Of a DNA stretch of 64,000 nt, positions 21,459-32,915 are shown piece by piece. Location of the stretch: contig CP075492.1 of the NCBI GenBank assembly GCA_021613535.1, forward strand, positions 15,438,001 through 15,502,000, given 5' to 3'. The stretch is from Adineta vaga (lineage: Eukaryota; Rotifera). The notes below the pieces were generated by a model. The model ran no database searches. It was not told where the DNA came from and saw only the letters and a list, made by a program, of their open reading frames with translations. Numbering within the stretch: the first letter of the stretch is position 1; every line of letters starts with the position of its first letter. Both the position numbers and the translations under genes were made by a program.

Positions 21459-22264
21459 TGTGAAAATAATAATCTAAAGAATATATTATCGAAATTAAAT
21501 GTATTTCATTCGGATCTGTACTTACATTTAAATGAGAATTACAGCGATGTACTGTATGGCATATATATTACAACATTGTTTTTTCTTCGTTATGTAACAG
21601 CATGATAAACAAAGGAACGCAAAAGTTTCATTGCGTTCTGTCGTTTTCTCCGCTTTGTATAGGCGAACAGAAGAAAAGAAAAATGTATGGTTACTTTTAT
21701 CGTCGCTTCATTCTCTTCGACATAAACATTAGAAAAAAAAGAATGGATGGAGGACACTTTGCTTTGTATCGATGGAAAATCTTTTGCATGAGTTTTTTGT
21801 AGATTATCGATAGCAATATTTGAGAAAATTTTCAAACTGTTGCATTAGCCATTCAGTCTATATGTATATGTAAATTTGCATATTATCGTCTTGAGAGTGT
21901 GAGTGTGGATGTAGGTATGGGTGAAGAGAAAAACGAGACTCACATCCACCCTCAAATTTTTGAAATGATGATTTTTGTTGTTGTGACAAATTATCTAACG
22001 TAAAAATGAAATACTACATTCATTTTGAAAAGAAAACTTTGTTTATTAACATTAGTTATTTCGGAGAGAAATATAAATGATATTATCTTACAATTATATT
22101 AGCCTTGAAAATGGATTACATACTTATTCTTCTGTGGATGACACTCTCATTCATATACCACAATGAAAAGAAACGTCTTTCTCGCTGTCATATCTTTGTA
22201 TCTGTATTGATGAATTTCTTTTCTTAAAGTAAACATAAGATTTTACAAATAAAATCGGATTGTT
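21459..22264. other. Intergenic, promoter side of the DHRS12-like gene
   Basis: A minus-strand TATATATG lies near 21556. The only ORFs are short and low complexity. A hairpin motif is at 21893-21954. No gene seen. Confidence 0.4.
21893..21954. repeat. Short inverted repeat, GGGTG/ATCCACACC type, copy 2
   Basis: GAGAGTGTGAGTGTGGATG is followed by GACTCACATCCACCCTC, able to pair over about 12 bp. Confidence 0.35.
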
Positions 22265-23345
22265 TTATGAAGACTGAATCAAACGGAGTCGACATCCTTT
22301 AATAATCGTAAGAAATTTCCATGGTAAAGGACATGATTGAAGATTAATGTGAAGTTCTTGATACCATTGATTTCGTTTATTTTCCAAATGAATTAATCGA
22401 TGTTGACAATCAATTGTTAATCTAACACAATCACCTTTACCCCATTTTCTTTCTTCAGATTGACCAGATCTTTTCCCACTATTAACAAGATATCCACTTG
22501 ACCATACACCATAAACAGAATTCATTTGATCAACAAATAGTTTCAAAACTTGTTTGGAAGTCATTAAACCAAGAAAACATGTCCAACCTACGATTGAAAA
22601 CAAAAGTCATTTATATTCAAATCTCAATGATGATATTCAATAGCTAACCAGTCATGAAAACATCTTCGATTTGAAATTGTAAAGAATGTTTTCCATTGAA
22701 ATATGAATTTGATCCGGAAATAATCGAACGCATTTCAATATAACTTTCAACAAAAAGATTATTTTCAAAAACTTGACCATTTCCAAGGATTTGATCGAAT
22801 CGATCGTTTTCCAACTCAATTTTTATTCTTTTATTTGTTTGTTCATCTTCAACTGAAAGGTTTTTATTTTTTTGTTCTATTTTAATCAATGAAATTTGTT
22901 CAAAATCTTCAATTTGAATATGAAAATGTTCTTGATTCTCTGATTGAAGATCGTTTAATCGATGTTTCCATTGTTTAATTTCAATTTCAGAGAAATTTTT
23001 CATTTCTTCTTTTTCTCGAATTTCTGCACTAATTTCATCGATGGACGTACTGAAATACTCCTTCGATTGTTGAATTAATTTTTCAAGATCAGCTTTGGCT
23101 AAATCAGTATTATTTTGAATCTTTTCGATAGATTCCTTTTTCCATTGTTCAATTCGATCAAAATATTCTTGATAGTGATCATCATCTTTCCATGTTTCTT
23201 TCAAATTTTGATGAGTCTTTTTCAAATCATTCATTTGCTCATCGATTGAATGTTGATGATCAGTCAAATGTATTAAACAAAAGATTTGTTTACATCCATT
23301 GCATGTTACTTGCCGTGCATTGAGATTCCCTCATGTAATACACAT
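22265..23345 (-). pseudogene. TRIM-like B-box/coiled-coil/B30.2-like gene with an in-frame stop
   Basis: Two exons, 23345-22649 and 22587-22265 (61-bp intron), total 340 codons in frame. Reading from the ATG at 23345, the fifth codon is TGA (23333-23331). It sits exactly where the second zinc-ligand Cys of the B-box is expected: C-x2-[stop]-x7-C-x2-C-x4-C-x2-H, with VTCNGCKQIFCLIH after it. Next come a long charged coiled coil (about residues 35-155) and a C-terminal beta-rich domain of the B30.2/TRAF-like type often fused to B-boxes in bdelloids (KHSLQFQIEDVFMTG, WTCFLGLM, YGVWSSGYLVNSGKRSGQ, LPWKFLTI). The rest is intact, so the nonsense change may be recent, a sequencing error, or bypassed by another first exon. 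Role unknown; TRIM-like proteins are often ubiquitin ligases, but no RING is visible. Confidence 0.7.
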
Positions 23346-23519
23346 TTTCGAATCGAATAACTTATGCGCGCTTGAAGATCAAATGTGACTTTTATCTAAT
23401 TAATCATATCGTGTCGATAATGAAACAGAAGAGAAACAGCGAATCATCAACGTAAAATTAATCATTGTTAATAAAAAAAAAAGATGAAAATGTTGTCTTT
23501 TATCTATTTATTGTTATTA

Positions 23520-23557
23520 AGGGTGTGGATGAGAAACTGGGAAATACCCATACCCTC
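23520..23557. repeat. Short inverted repeat, GGGTG/ATCCACACC type, copy 3
   Basis: AGGGTGTGGATG is followed by CCCATACCCT. It lies between the TRIM-like gene and the fucosyltransferase. Confidence 0.35.
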
Positions 23558-23633
23558 GATACTTGAAAAAAGAGGTTTTTGCTGCAACAGACAATGAATA
23601 ATAGAAATTTAATTACCAAAGATATTTCGATTT

Positions 23634-24927
23634 TTATTTAATGGATTTATATTTATTTTCCGGAGTATAATAAGTTGACGTTTTTCCAAGCGTAAGTCTC
23701 AATTCATCAACGAGTCGACACCAATTTGAACTTAATGTTCCTGCATGTAAATCTGCATGTGCTTCAATAAATAAATCCGTAAGAAATTCTAAAACAATTT
23801 CTCCACGTTTTTGTTTTGACATACGTGTTAATGAAGAAAAAACAATATTTTTTCGTGTTTTTATAGTGAATAAATTATAATAACCTTGTTTTTCTTTATT
23901 TAATTGAGTAAATTCATCGAATACTTGATTTTCTTCAGAATTCAGATAAACATTTGTAATATTTGCTCGTCGAGCATCTGCATCAAATAGATCAAAATAT
24001 TCTTTCAATGAATAAGCTCGAGCCATTTCTTTTCCACTAATTTTATCCGATCGACGAACATAAACAGCAATAAATGGATGATATAAATCGATCGATGATC
24101 TTTTTAAATATGTAGTTATGACTTTCTGAACATGACCTAATGTTTCTGGTTTATAACGCATTATATAAAAGATTAATTGTGCACGATACCAATTAAGAGT
24201 TCGATTTTGAAATATAAGTGGATGAATAGGTTTCGACCAATAACCAAAATTAGCATTGATATAAATTGTTTGTTTACCGTCAATAATACGCGGTACTGAA
24301 CAGTTGGTTATTGGCAAAAAAACACAATCTGGATTAGTAGAATTACAATTTCCATAGAGCTAAAAATCAAATAACTAAATAAATTCGAAGATAAGAAAAT
24401 ACTTGTTTACCCAATTTCCTTTCGTTTCATAGACAGCAATTCTATTATCTGCTAATGCTATACCAAATGCCCAAACAATTTGATGGATAGTCGATCCAAA
24501 ATCTGACCAAGCAAATTGTCGAATAATTGCAAATCGTTTATTTGTACAGTTTATAGGATGTTGATGATCAAATAACCATTTTTGTGCTTGCAAAGTATTT
24601 TCTATAGAAAATTCATTACTTGATGAATTAATACAAGAATTTAGTGGGTGTTTTTGGTCCTGCAGAATATTCAACGGTTCGACATGGTAATAAACGTGCT
24701 ATACGAAAATAGTTATCATCTGCAAATCGTAATGACCAGAGATGTGTTCGATTTTGTAATCCAGGAAATATATTTGCTTTGCTCGAGTAAACTGTCAACT
24801 TCAATTGATTTAATAGTGAATCATAAAAATAATCAAAATGCAAGCGTAAAAGGATTAACAGAATTCCAAATATCACTGTAAGTATTCCAATTCTGTATCG
24901 ATGAATGTTCTTTTTGATGAAAATCAT
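23634..24927 (-). CDS. GT23 fucosyltransferase-like type II membrane protein (FUT8-like)
   Basis: Exons 24927-24705, 24601-24411 and 24359-23634 give a 379-residue protein in frame. The first intron (103 bp, GTATAG...TTCTATAG) resolves what would otherwise look like a frameshift. A short cytoplasmic tail and one membrane anchor (IGILTVIFGILLILL) at the N-terminus fit a Golgi type II glycosyltransferase. The catalytic part has HPINC, FGSTIHQIVWAFGIAL, the GDP-fucose-binding VYVRRSDKI (compare VHVRRTDK in alpha-1,6-fucosyltransferases), EYFDL, VYLNSEE and a terminal AGTLSSNWCRLVDELRLTL block. The FUT8 SH3 domain is absent, and the stem is short. Acceptor and linkage are not determined. Several N-glycosylation sequons are present. 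Confidence 0.82.
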
Positions 24928-25804
24928 AGTAGATAAGATAGTTGATTTATTCTTCTTCAACTTGCAAAGAGAGAAACATTCAAGACAAGCACTACCTCTT
25001 TCGTTGTTGATGTTTAATGTGAACTGTTTAAATCAACTCGTCATGGTTGCTTTTATTTTAGTCTTCAACACTTATTTTATGACGACGTTTTAAAGACAAA
25101 AGAGGAAAAGTTCGGGTCTTTTTCTTTGTTCCGTTCTGTGTACATTAGTCAACAGCGAATCAAAAACGTGGCTGCATCCTTATTACACTATACGGATACA
25201 TTGTCGGCCGCTTGAATTCTACAAGTGAATCACAGGAAGTAAATCAATAGATTTTGTTTGAATAAAAAAACGTCGTTTTAAAATGTTTATTTAGTTTGTA
25301 AAACTGTAGACAATTTCTTTTATTTCGAATATTTTGCGTTCAGTATAATTGAAAACAAAATCGAATAAATAGCTCTATTAGTCTTACTATCGACAACAGT
25401 AATTAAATATAACATGATTAATGCCAAGATAAGAAACTATTTGTGATTGCATATTAAGATACTTGAGTATTTCAAACTATAAGATCGATTCGATTCTATC
25501 AATGAATGTAGACAATTAAGTTATAAAATCAATTTTCTGTAGGAATAATCTCTGTCGAATGTTGACATTTATTTATTTGTGTCCTCATCTGGAAAGTACG
25601 AATTCAAGTTTACGTCAGATTAACACCTACTCACTATCTCAAGATGAATATTATTTCATTTGTATGATATCCCTAACATGAAAAGCAATCTTTTAAGGTT
25701 TCATCCATTGTTTGCTATTACTTTCTTAGATCAATAATATACATATATATTTTAGTAAACGTATCTCTAACGGTTACTTCATAATCGAACCTTAAGCTAT
25801 AGAA
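24928..25804. other. Divergent intergenic region
   Basis: Lies between the fucosyltransferase (minus) and the decayed gene (plus). AT-rich, no gene or clear repeat seen. Confidence 0.4.
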
Positions 25805-27190
25805 ATGCTTTTTCTATATTTTTTCTTAATGGTCTTCTTATCTTGTAACGCTGAACAATTATCAAATATAAGAAATAATTATGATATTTATGGTACACGT
25901 CTTATAAGTAATGATCATATAATGGTTATTATTCCATCGATATGTATTCAACAATACCAATGATTTATCTTCTTCATCTTGAACCTCCATCAAAAATTTA
26001 TGTTTTAGATAATTTAACATTAACGAATGGTGATGATTTCGATTATGTGATGTCATTATCAATCGAACATGAAACTCAACAAATTCTTGTTAGTTTGCCA
26101 TGTTTTACTAAAACATATTTATTGAAATTTACTAATACACAGTTAACAACTGTTTATACTATATTCCTAATAATCAACAAATAATTTCATCGAAAATTAC
26201 TAAGAATCCAAGTGAATTTATACGTTTAACTGTTAGTAATGGTCAATCAGTAATTCTCACAAGTGCAGGACTTGTTCTTTATGTTCCACGTACACCAGCT
26301 GGTTATTGTAGTGAAATAACTGAAATTTCTGCATCTATGTCTCGAGTAATACCATATTTAGCTGGAACTTTTAACAATAATATTGATTCAAATCCATGTA
26401 CAATTTGTACGAATGGTTTTAAAAAAGATGATTCTGTATTAAATATCGAATGTTTACCTTGTTTATCTACATCATTATTTTATCCACTTGCTTCGATTAA
26501 TGATATTAATCAATCCAATTATCCATCAATAAATCAAGGATATCCTTATCCAAATTCACCTACAATTACAAATTTTGATGATTATAATGGGTATTCTTTA
26601 TTACTTACCAAATGGTCGACGTTATTTTAAATGATTAACACGTTTATTTCGACGAATAGATTGAGTTGGAGAAGGTGAATTATGAATAAGAGGATTGATG
26701 TCTTTTGCATTAATCGTATTAATTATATTTGGATTTTGGTTTGGATCTGTTTATATTAAACAATATCGAATTGAAACAACAACTGATGCTTATTTTTCAT
26801 GTGATCATTGGTTAAGAAGATCAACAAAAGTTATTAATCAAACTGAAGATCTTTATACAACTGATTTGATAATTTATAGTGGAATTTGGATTCCAACAAT
26901 GATAATTAAATTATTAAATGATCGAATTGCTTATGGACAACAAGGAACTTATATTCGATATTTATTATCAAAACAAGTTATTTGCTTTATCATTTGTATT
27001 ATTTAAATTAACTTTTCTATCATTTACTTCAATTAATTACTATCAGATAAGAAAACCGATGGTCGCCAATTCATTCTTATCAAACGAAACTATAAATTTT
27101 CATATGAAATCTTTTCTAATGTTTCTTGTTGAGTTTAATTATCCTCACTTTTCTACTACGATAAAGAGAACAATAAAAATGAATGTATAA
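25805..27190 (+). pseudogene. Decayed gene for a secreted/transmembrane cysteine-rich protein
   Basis: Starts with an apparent signal peptide (MLFLYFFLMVFLSCNA). The coding text then jumps frame near 25945, 26165, 26590 and 26980 while staying protein-like throughout. The middle holds a cysteine pattern (NPCTICTNGFKKDD, IECLPCLST) and FYPLASIND. After YYLPNGRRYFK, three in-frame TGA codons (26632, 26662, 26683) interrupt LTRLFRRID, VGEGEL and IRGLMSFA; all three fall where Trp is plausible. A membrane helix follows (FALIVLIIFGFWFGSVYI), then a conserved-looking tail (GIWIPTMIIKLLNDRIAYGQ, GTYIRYLLSKQ). The family appears related to large bdelloid membrane proteins, but I cannot name it. Four frameshifts and three stops make function very unlikely. 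Confidence 0.7.
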
Positions 27191-27321
27191 CTATTCAATG
27201 AAAACATAATCGAATAGATCGATAATGCTATTTAGAAATAGTTTTATTTACTTTTTCCATCCGTTGAAACGTTAGATAAACACAAATGGTTCATCTTCGT
27301 TCGGTAAGATGGAATACTATC

Positions 27322-27390
27322 ACATAGATTCGAACCTGTATACTACGGATTTGATACACCGATATATTAGACAAGTGAACTAAATTTAGT
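27322..27390 (-). repeat. tRNA-derived SINE head or tRNA pseudogene
   Basis: Minus strand: A box TAGTTCACTTG (27382-27372) and B box GGTTCGAATCT (27336-27326) lie 46 bp apart, as in tRNA genes. T-arm and anticodon stems pair poorly, so it is not a functional tRNA. It lies in the gap between the decayed gene and the acyltransferase. Confidence 0.45.
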
Positions 27391-27564
27391 TGCTATCGAC
27401 TTGTTCATATATCGATATATTTATCTATATAATGAATTTCAACAGGATGGAATATTCAAAGACTTTTCGATTGTTTAGATAATCATCAATCAAGAGTTCT
27501 TTTTGTTATTTAAACTCTACGAATAAATTTAAAGAATTTCTGAATGTAAAAGTTAGATTTATAT

Positions 27565-29792
27565 TTATCGTTTAAACAATTTTTTTTCAATGATAAAAAA
27601 TGGTGTTTCAAAAAAGATCGAAACAAAAATCGCTGCAAAGTAACAGAGAAAAGTATGTGAAATAAAATTATTAAGTAGAAGATATCCTTGATAATAAAAA
27701 GGCATCGTTTGATTGTATATAAGTATATGAAGTATGGTTGAATGAACTAAATAACATGAATAATTAAGACGAGCGAATGGTGTCCAAATAGACCAAGAAA
27801 GAATATCATTTACTATTCCACCTTGATTTGTACTACATAAAAATAAAAGCCAACCAATAACCATGGACCAAAATGTTCGAGAAAGTGATATATATGCAAC
27901 AATGACTGATCGACTTAAACTATTGACATAAATATTATCCGGATAAGTTCCAAATAGACAAATCAAAGCAAGTGGAATAATTAGAATATTTCCTATTATT
28001 TGAATATATCGATTCATACGATATTGACGACCAGTAATTGTAACAATATATCCAGTTAAAAGTCCAATAGCATATGCAGATATACGACACCATGGTTTTA
28101 TGTAAACATATGTATAAAAACTTGGACCACCAAACTATTATGAAAGAAGAAGAAGAAGTAGATGGTCAAAATGATTTCATATAGAAAAACTAACATTATT
28201 AGTTAAAGTTGCTGGATTATTGAGTGACACATTTGGATAATAAAGAAGAATCGATAAAATTGAACCAATTCCAATGAAAACAAAACTAATTGCAATAGAA
28301 ATTGCCAAAGTTTTTCTTCGAAGTACAAATGGAATTAAAGTTAAAGGTGCAATCCAATGAAATTGCATATCATTATTTAAATACCATCCAATATTTAAAC
28401 ACATGTCATCTGATTTGATGAAATTACTAAGATAAAAAATCGAAGTCCACCATGATCCTTCCCGACAACCTTTTGATTCAAAACCTTGTTCAATTGGATA
28501 CATAGGTCCTTGTCCAAAATATGGTGTTAAATTTATACTAATTAGAATCATTAGTAGAAAGACGGGTGTTAATCGAATATATCGATGAATATAATAAAGA
28601 AAAATTAAACGAAATGATAGTTTTTCGTCTTTTTTCACTTGACGAAGAAATAAAATTGTTGTTAAAAATCCACTTAAAACAAAAAATGTATCCACACTGA
28701 ATTGGGCATCAGATATTAATTGAAATAATATATTGCGTGTTGAAGTTAAAATATCTGTTATATTATTTGTATACGATAAACTATATAGTAATGAATGAGC
28801 AATGATCACCCAAAATAATGATAACACTCGAATACCATTGAGAAATACATATGAATCATTATTATTCGTTTCTTTCACTGTAAATATTCGTCGAAGTGAT
28901 TTTAATGCTGAAAATTCCGATAAAAATAATATTCGTGACGTTCGATTTGATTTTGATTCAGTTCTAATTTCATTTTCATTAACTAAATCATCATATGTAC
29001 CATTATGTATTATAAAATTATGAATCGAAGTCATTTTCGATTTAGGAATAAGATCAATCATTGTTCCAATAAGTACAAGTAAACATAAAACTGAAAGGAC
29101 AATAATAGTTAGTATTACTCCATTTGAAAGATGTCTTTGTCCATTGGGTGGATCATTTGAACAAACAAAATTATCTTCAGTAATATTCAGTTGTTTAAAA
29201 AATAGTTCAATTAAAGAAACAAGTGATTGTCGATCACATGACGATGGAACACAAAGACCAAGAATAAGAGAAATTCTTGAATTTGATTTAGATGATGTTG
29301 GTAGAAGTGTACCTAAAATAAACTTTCAAATATATTCTATTAAATAAAAATAAATACATCCATACAATGTTGTGTAGTCAATGGTTGTGACATAAATGAT
29401 TTATTTGCTGGATCATACATTGGATAAATACATTCATTATAATTTCCCAACCAATAAACATTACCTTTTAGTATACCTGATGGTAATGGTTTTCCCCAAG
29501 CATCGAGTGTTTTAAGTGCCCATGTCTGTTTTTCAATTGCTGCTTGTAAAATTAATTGAAAATCTTGTTGACATGAATTTGTTTCATTATTTGATAATAA
29601 CAACGACATATATTCTAACATTTGTTCAGGTGTAAGATTGAATTCCACATGTTTAAGTAGATTGTTTAGGGAAATTTGTTGATATTCTTGTAAACGATCA
29701 ATAGCCAAATCAAATCGTAATGGAATAATTTGAGAGATTGTATTTAATAATAAAGAAAATAATACAAAGAGAGAAATAGTTAACATTTTCAT
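27565..29792 (-). CDS. NRF-6-like membrane acyltransferase (acyltransferase 3 family)
   Basis: Exons 29792-29366, 29312-28195 and 28134-27565 (introns 53 and 60 bp) give 704 residues in frame. A signal peptide (LTISLFVLFSLLLNTIS) precedes the 'nose resistant to fluoxetine' N-terminal domain with paired cysteines (NSCQQDF, NYNECIYP, CTLLPT, LGLCVPSSCDRQ). Then comes the acyltransferase-3 membrane domain: LNGIRVLSLFWVIIAHSLLY with the family His, DTFFVLSGFLTTILFLR, YIHRYIRLTPVFLLMIL and RISAYAIGLLTG, with about 10-11 helices. In C. elegans the family is linked to lipid or drug transport in gut and epidermis. Substrate here is unknown. All expected landmarks are intact. Confidence 0.9.
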
Positions 29793-29824
29793 TTGATTGT
29801 AAACTACTCATTGGAAGTGTTGTA

Positions 29825-29834
29825 TTATATATAT
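29825..29834 (-). promoter_or_regulatory. TATA box of the acyltransferase gene
   Basis: Minus-strand TATATATAAT about 35 bp before the ATG at 29792. Confidence 0.4.
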
Positions 29835-31217
29835 CTATAATGATTCAGTTCAAAAGATAAAATTAGCAAAACGAACTTTTTATCATTTATTTAAATGATT
29901 CATGTCGTTTTCTGTCTTTGACATTAGATTAAAGTTTATGATTATTTATTGTTTTTACATTCAGACCATTTAATAGTACGAAAAAGTTCTACTATATGTG
30001 TGCACTTTGAGTATTCGCACCTTAGTTATATGCGCGAACTTTTCTTACTGTGAGAAGATAACCAAGAGAAATAGGTTTCTTTTTCTTCAAGTCCTTTATC
30101 ACTATCTCATTTACATCGCCATCGGCGAACCGAGTATATATCAAAATATGATGTATCTTAGATAAAACAATATAAGTAAGTTTTCAAAACATATTATTAC
30201 TAGATGTTCTATTTTTATTCTAATGAAGAAGTTTTACAATAAAAAACGTAGATTGATTTTTACCATCAACGACAGATAATGGTTTCCATTTTTGAAAACC
30301 GTATGAATTGAAAATATGCTATTTATAAGACAAATGAAAAAATAAACACTCACTTGTCTATTGATACGATTTGCTAAATTCTTCGTATTACGTCATATCT
30401 TGCGAACTAATCGACCAGTATGATGATGATGCACTCAGTCGATTAAAGCATAAGTGCTGGATATAGTATCATTTGATATGATTAATGCATCAGATATATT
30501 TCCATCTTCTTTCTGATTTCAATGACAAATGAGTCAATTGTTCTCTCATTGCATATACGATACCTCCGCGTTGAAAGAAACTTCGTTTCTATTTCAGTCT
30601 GTTTCTCTCTCGTGGAACAGATTACTCTATTATGGTTACAGCAACGTGTTAGTCGTGTTCTATCTTTATATCTTTGATACAAATAAAATTCTTTTTTTTA
30701 CACATCGAATTTTTCATTTAGTCTGATCCGTATGATCTCATCGAATAATGGCATACATCTTCCATTAACTATTTAAATCGAACACAGTTAGATTGACGAA
30801 GACAGGATTAATTGAACAAACAAAAACCACATCGAGTTTAACGGCAATAAGACAACGGCTAAAAATGGTGAAATTGATGTACGTTGATACTTGAATCTCT
30901 AAATTGTATATTTTATTGGCAACAAAACTGCATTGCTTATTTAGTATCACATTCTTTCGAACAAACGGCTCAAATCATGTCACACAAGTGTTAATAATAA
31001 GTTCACAATTTGGTGCCTAAATTAGATAAAGACTACAAATAAATATCATTAAATTGTGATCAAAAATAGTACATCATTCAATACACATGATAGATAGAAA
31101 AACTGATTCATCCTATCTTGTAATAAAACTATATTTGTATGTTTTTATCAGAAGATCAGCACATGTTCAACAAGAAAAGAATGAGTTATTTATTTATATA
31201 ATACAAAAAAGTTGTTT
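29835..31217. other. Intergenic, no gene seen
   Basis: About 1.4 kb between the acyltransferase promoter and the TRIP13 3' end. Short overlapping ORFs around 30.5-30.7 kb on both strands show no recognisable protein pattern. AT-rich. Confidence 0.4.
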
Positions 31218-32672
31218 CTATGAATTATTGAATTGTTGTAAATAATCATTCGTATTTTTCTGATATTTCAATTGTTCATGCATTGCTTTAAAAAGTTCAT
31301 CTGAATAGATGAAATCATCGGCTTGTTGTATATGTGAAAAAGCAATCATCGGTAATTTTCTCAATGTTCTTCCACTTAATCCATCACTTTGTTTTGCTAA
31401 ATTCCACAATTTTTCTTTGATTTCTTCAGATTGATTTGATGATGACGACGAATGAATGAGATGTTTTTCAATCAATTCATCAAAACAAGCTCGATAAATA
31501 TGAAAAATAGTTTTCAATGATGGTGGTCCAATAAATAAAGTTAAATCTGATCGATCAATCAATGCTTGATCAATAATTTCAATAAGATTTGATGTTGTTA
31601 AAATAAGAATATTTGAAAATGATTTCAAACGATCAATTTGTGTAAGAAGTGTATTAACAACACGTAACATATCAGATGGTTCATTCGATGATAATGATGA
31701 TGTTCGTGACATAGATAAAGATTCAATTTCATCAATAAGTATAATAATAAATGTCATTGGATCAAGACAAATTTGTGTTATATCTTGAAAAAATCTTGTT
31801 AAATTATGTGATGATTCAGAAAACCATTTCGAAAACAATGAACCAGCATTTAATTCATAAAAATAAAATTTCGAAAATAATTCTTTCATTCGAATTGAAA
31901 CTTTTTGAGCTAAACCTTTACATAATGTTGTTTTTCCACATCCTAAAAAACAAAAACGAACATGATTTTTCTATTCAAAATTATCTAATAGATAAAAGAA
32001 AAGAAACTAACCAGGTGGTCCATAGAGAAGAATTGTTTGATTACAATGAAGAACAGTTCGATCAATATTTGCTTTATCAAATCGAATTACAGTAAAAACA
32101 TATTGCATTAGTTGTGATTTTAATGGTAAATCAAATTCTAATGTTTCCCAAAGTGATTCAAATTGTTCATGTGGTAATGACCATCGTGAAGCAAATTGTT
32201 GTTTTTCATTTTCAACGAGAATTTCTTGAATAAATGGATGATCATCTTTTGTTTTATAGAGAATAATATTCATTGAATGAATATCTTCTTGTCGTTTTTT
32301 TATTTGATTCTCGTCGAAATGATCAATATAGATTCGTTTAACACATTCATTTAAAAGAGAATAATTCATAAATGAATGAAAGATAAATGAATGATTGAAA
32401 AATTCGTTTTGTTTTTGTACAAATTCATAGACTTGTTGTGCAAGTTGATCAAGAAGATTTTCTGATAAAATTCGACAATTAACTTCAATAAAAAATCCAT
32501 GAGCAAATGCTTGTGCTAAAAGTGGAATAGTCTTTTGTATTTGTTCATTTTTATTTTCAAGAGAAAATTTTTCATTAGAAAAAATTTTCGATTTTTTCAA
32601 TCGTTTTTTCAATTTCTTTCGTGTTGCTGCTGCTGCTGATGATGATGATGTGACGGGGATTGTTTCTCGCAT
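31218..32672 (-). CDS. TRIP13: AAA+ ATPase TRIP13/Pch2
   Basis: Exons 32672-32012 and 31942-31218 (69-bp intron interrupting the Walker A loop) give 461 residues, slightly longer than human TRIP13. Walker A is LLYGPPGCGKTTLCK, Walker B is FIIILIDEIESL, and the strongly conserved SLFSKWFSES, EPSDMLRVVNTLLTQID, NILILTTSN, DRSDLTLFIGPPS and SDGLSGRTLRKLP blocks are all present. A lysine-rich low-complexity stretch (about residues 18-30) is specific to this copy. TRIP13/Pch2 remodels HORMA-domain proteins (MAD2 in the spindle checkpoint, HORMADs in meiosis). It looks fully functional. Confidence 0.94.
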
Positions 32673-32915
32673 TAATATGAAATTAGAAATGATAAATACA
32701 AATTAACAAAATATCTTTTTGTATTAGAAATACGCGCGTCCTATTTTTGATTAAGAAAGAATTTTCTCTCTTTCATACACATCTGTTTCTCATTCTCTAA
32801 AGATCATCAAACATCTTCGATTGATTAACACTTCTGTAATATAATCGGTACAATCGTATAAGACATACTTATATCTTTATTGGTTATTTTCTACATGAGA
32901 GAGAGAGAAAAAAAC

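Noticed and set aside
24628-24674. Apparent frameshift in the fucosyltransferase gene
   Set aside because: A 103-bp GT-AG intron (24704-24602) removes the overlap and yields a continuous 379-residue frame, so no mutation is needed.
26632-26685. Alternative genetic code (TGA read as Trp)
   Set aside because: TGG is used for Trp nearby, all other genes terminate normally, some with TGA, and the locus has frameshifts, so pseudogene decay is the simpler reading.
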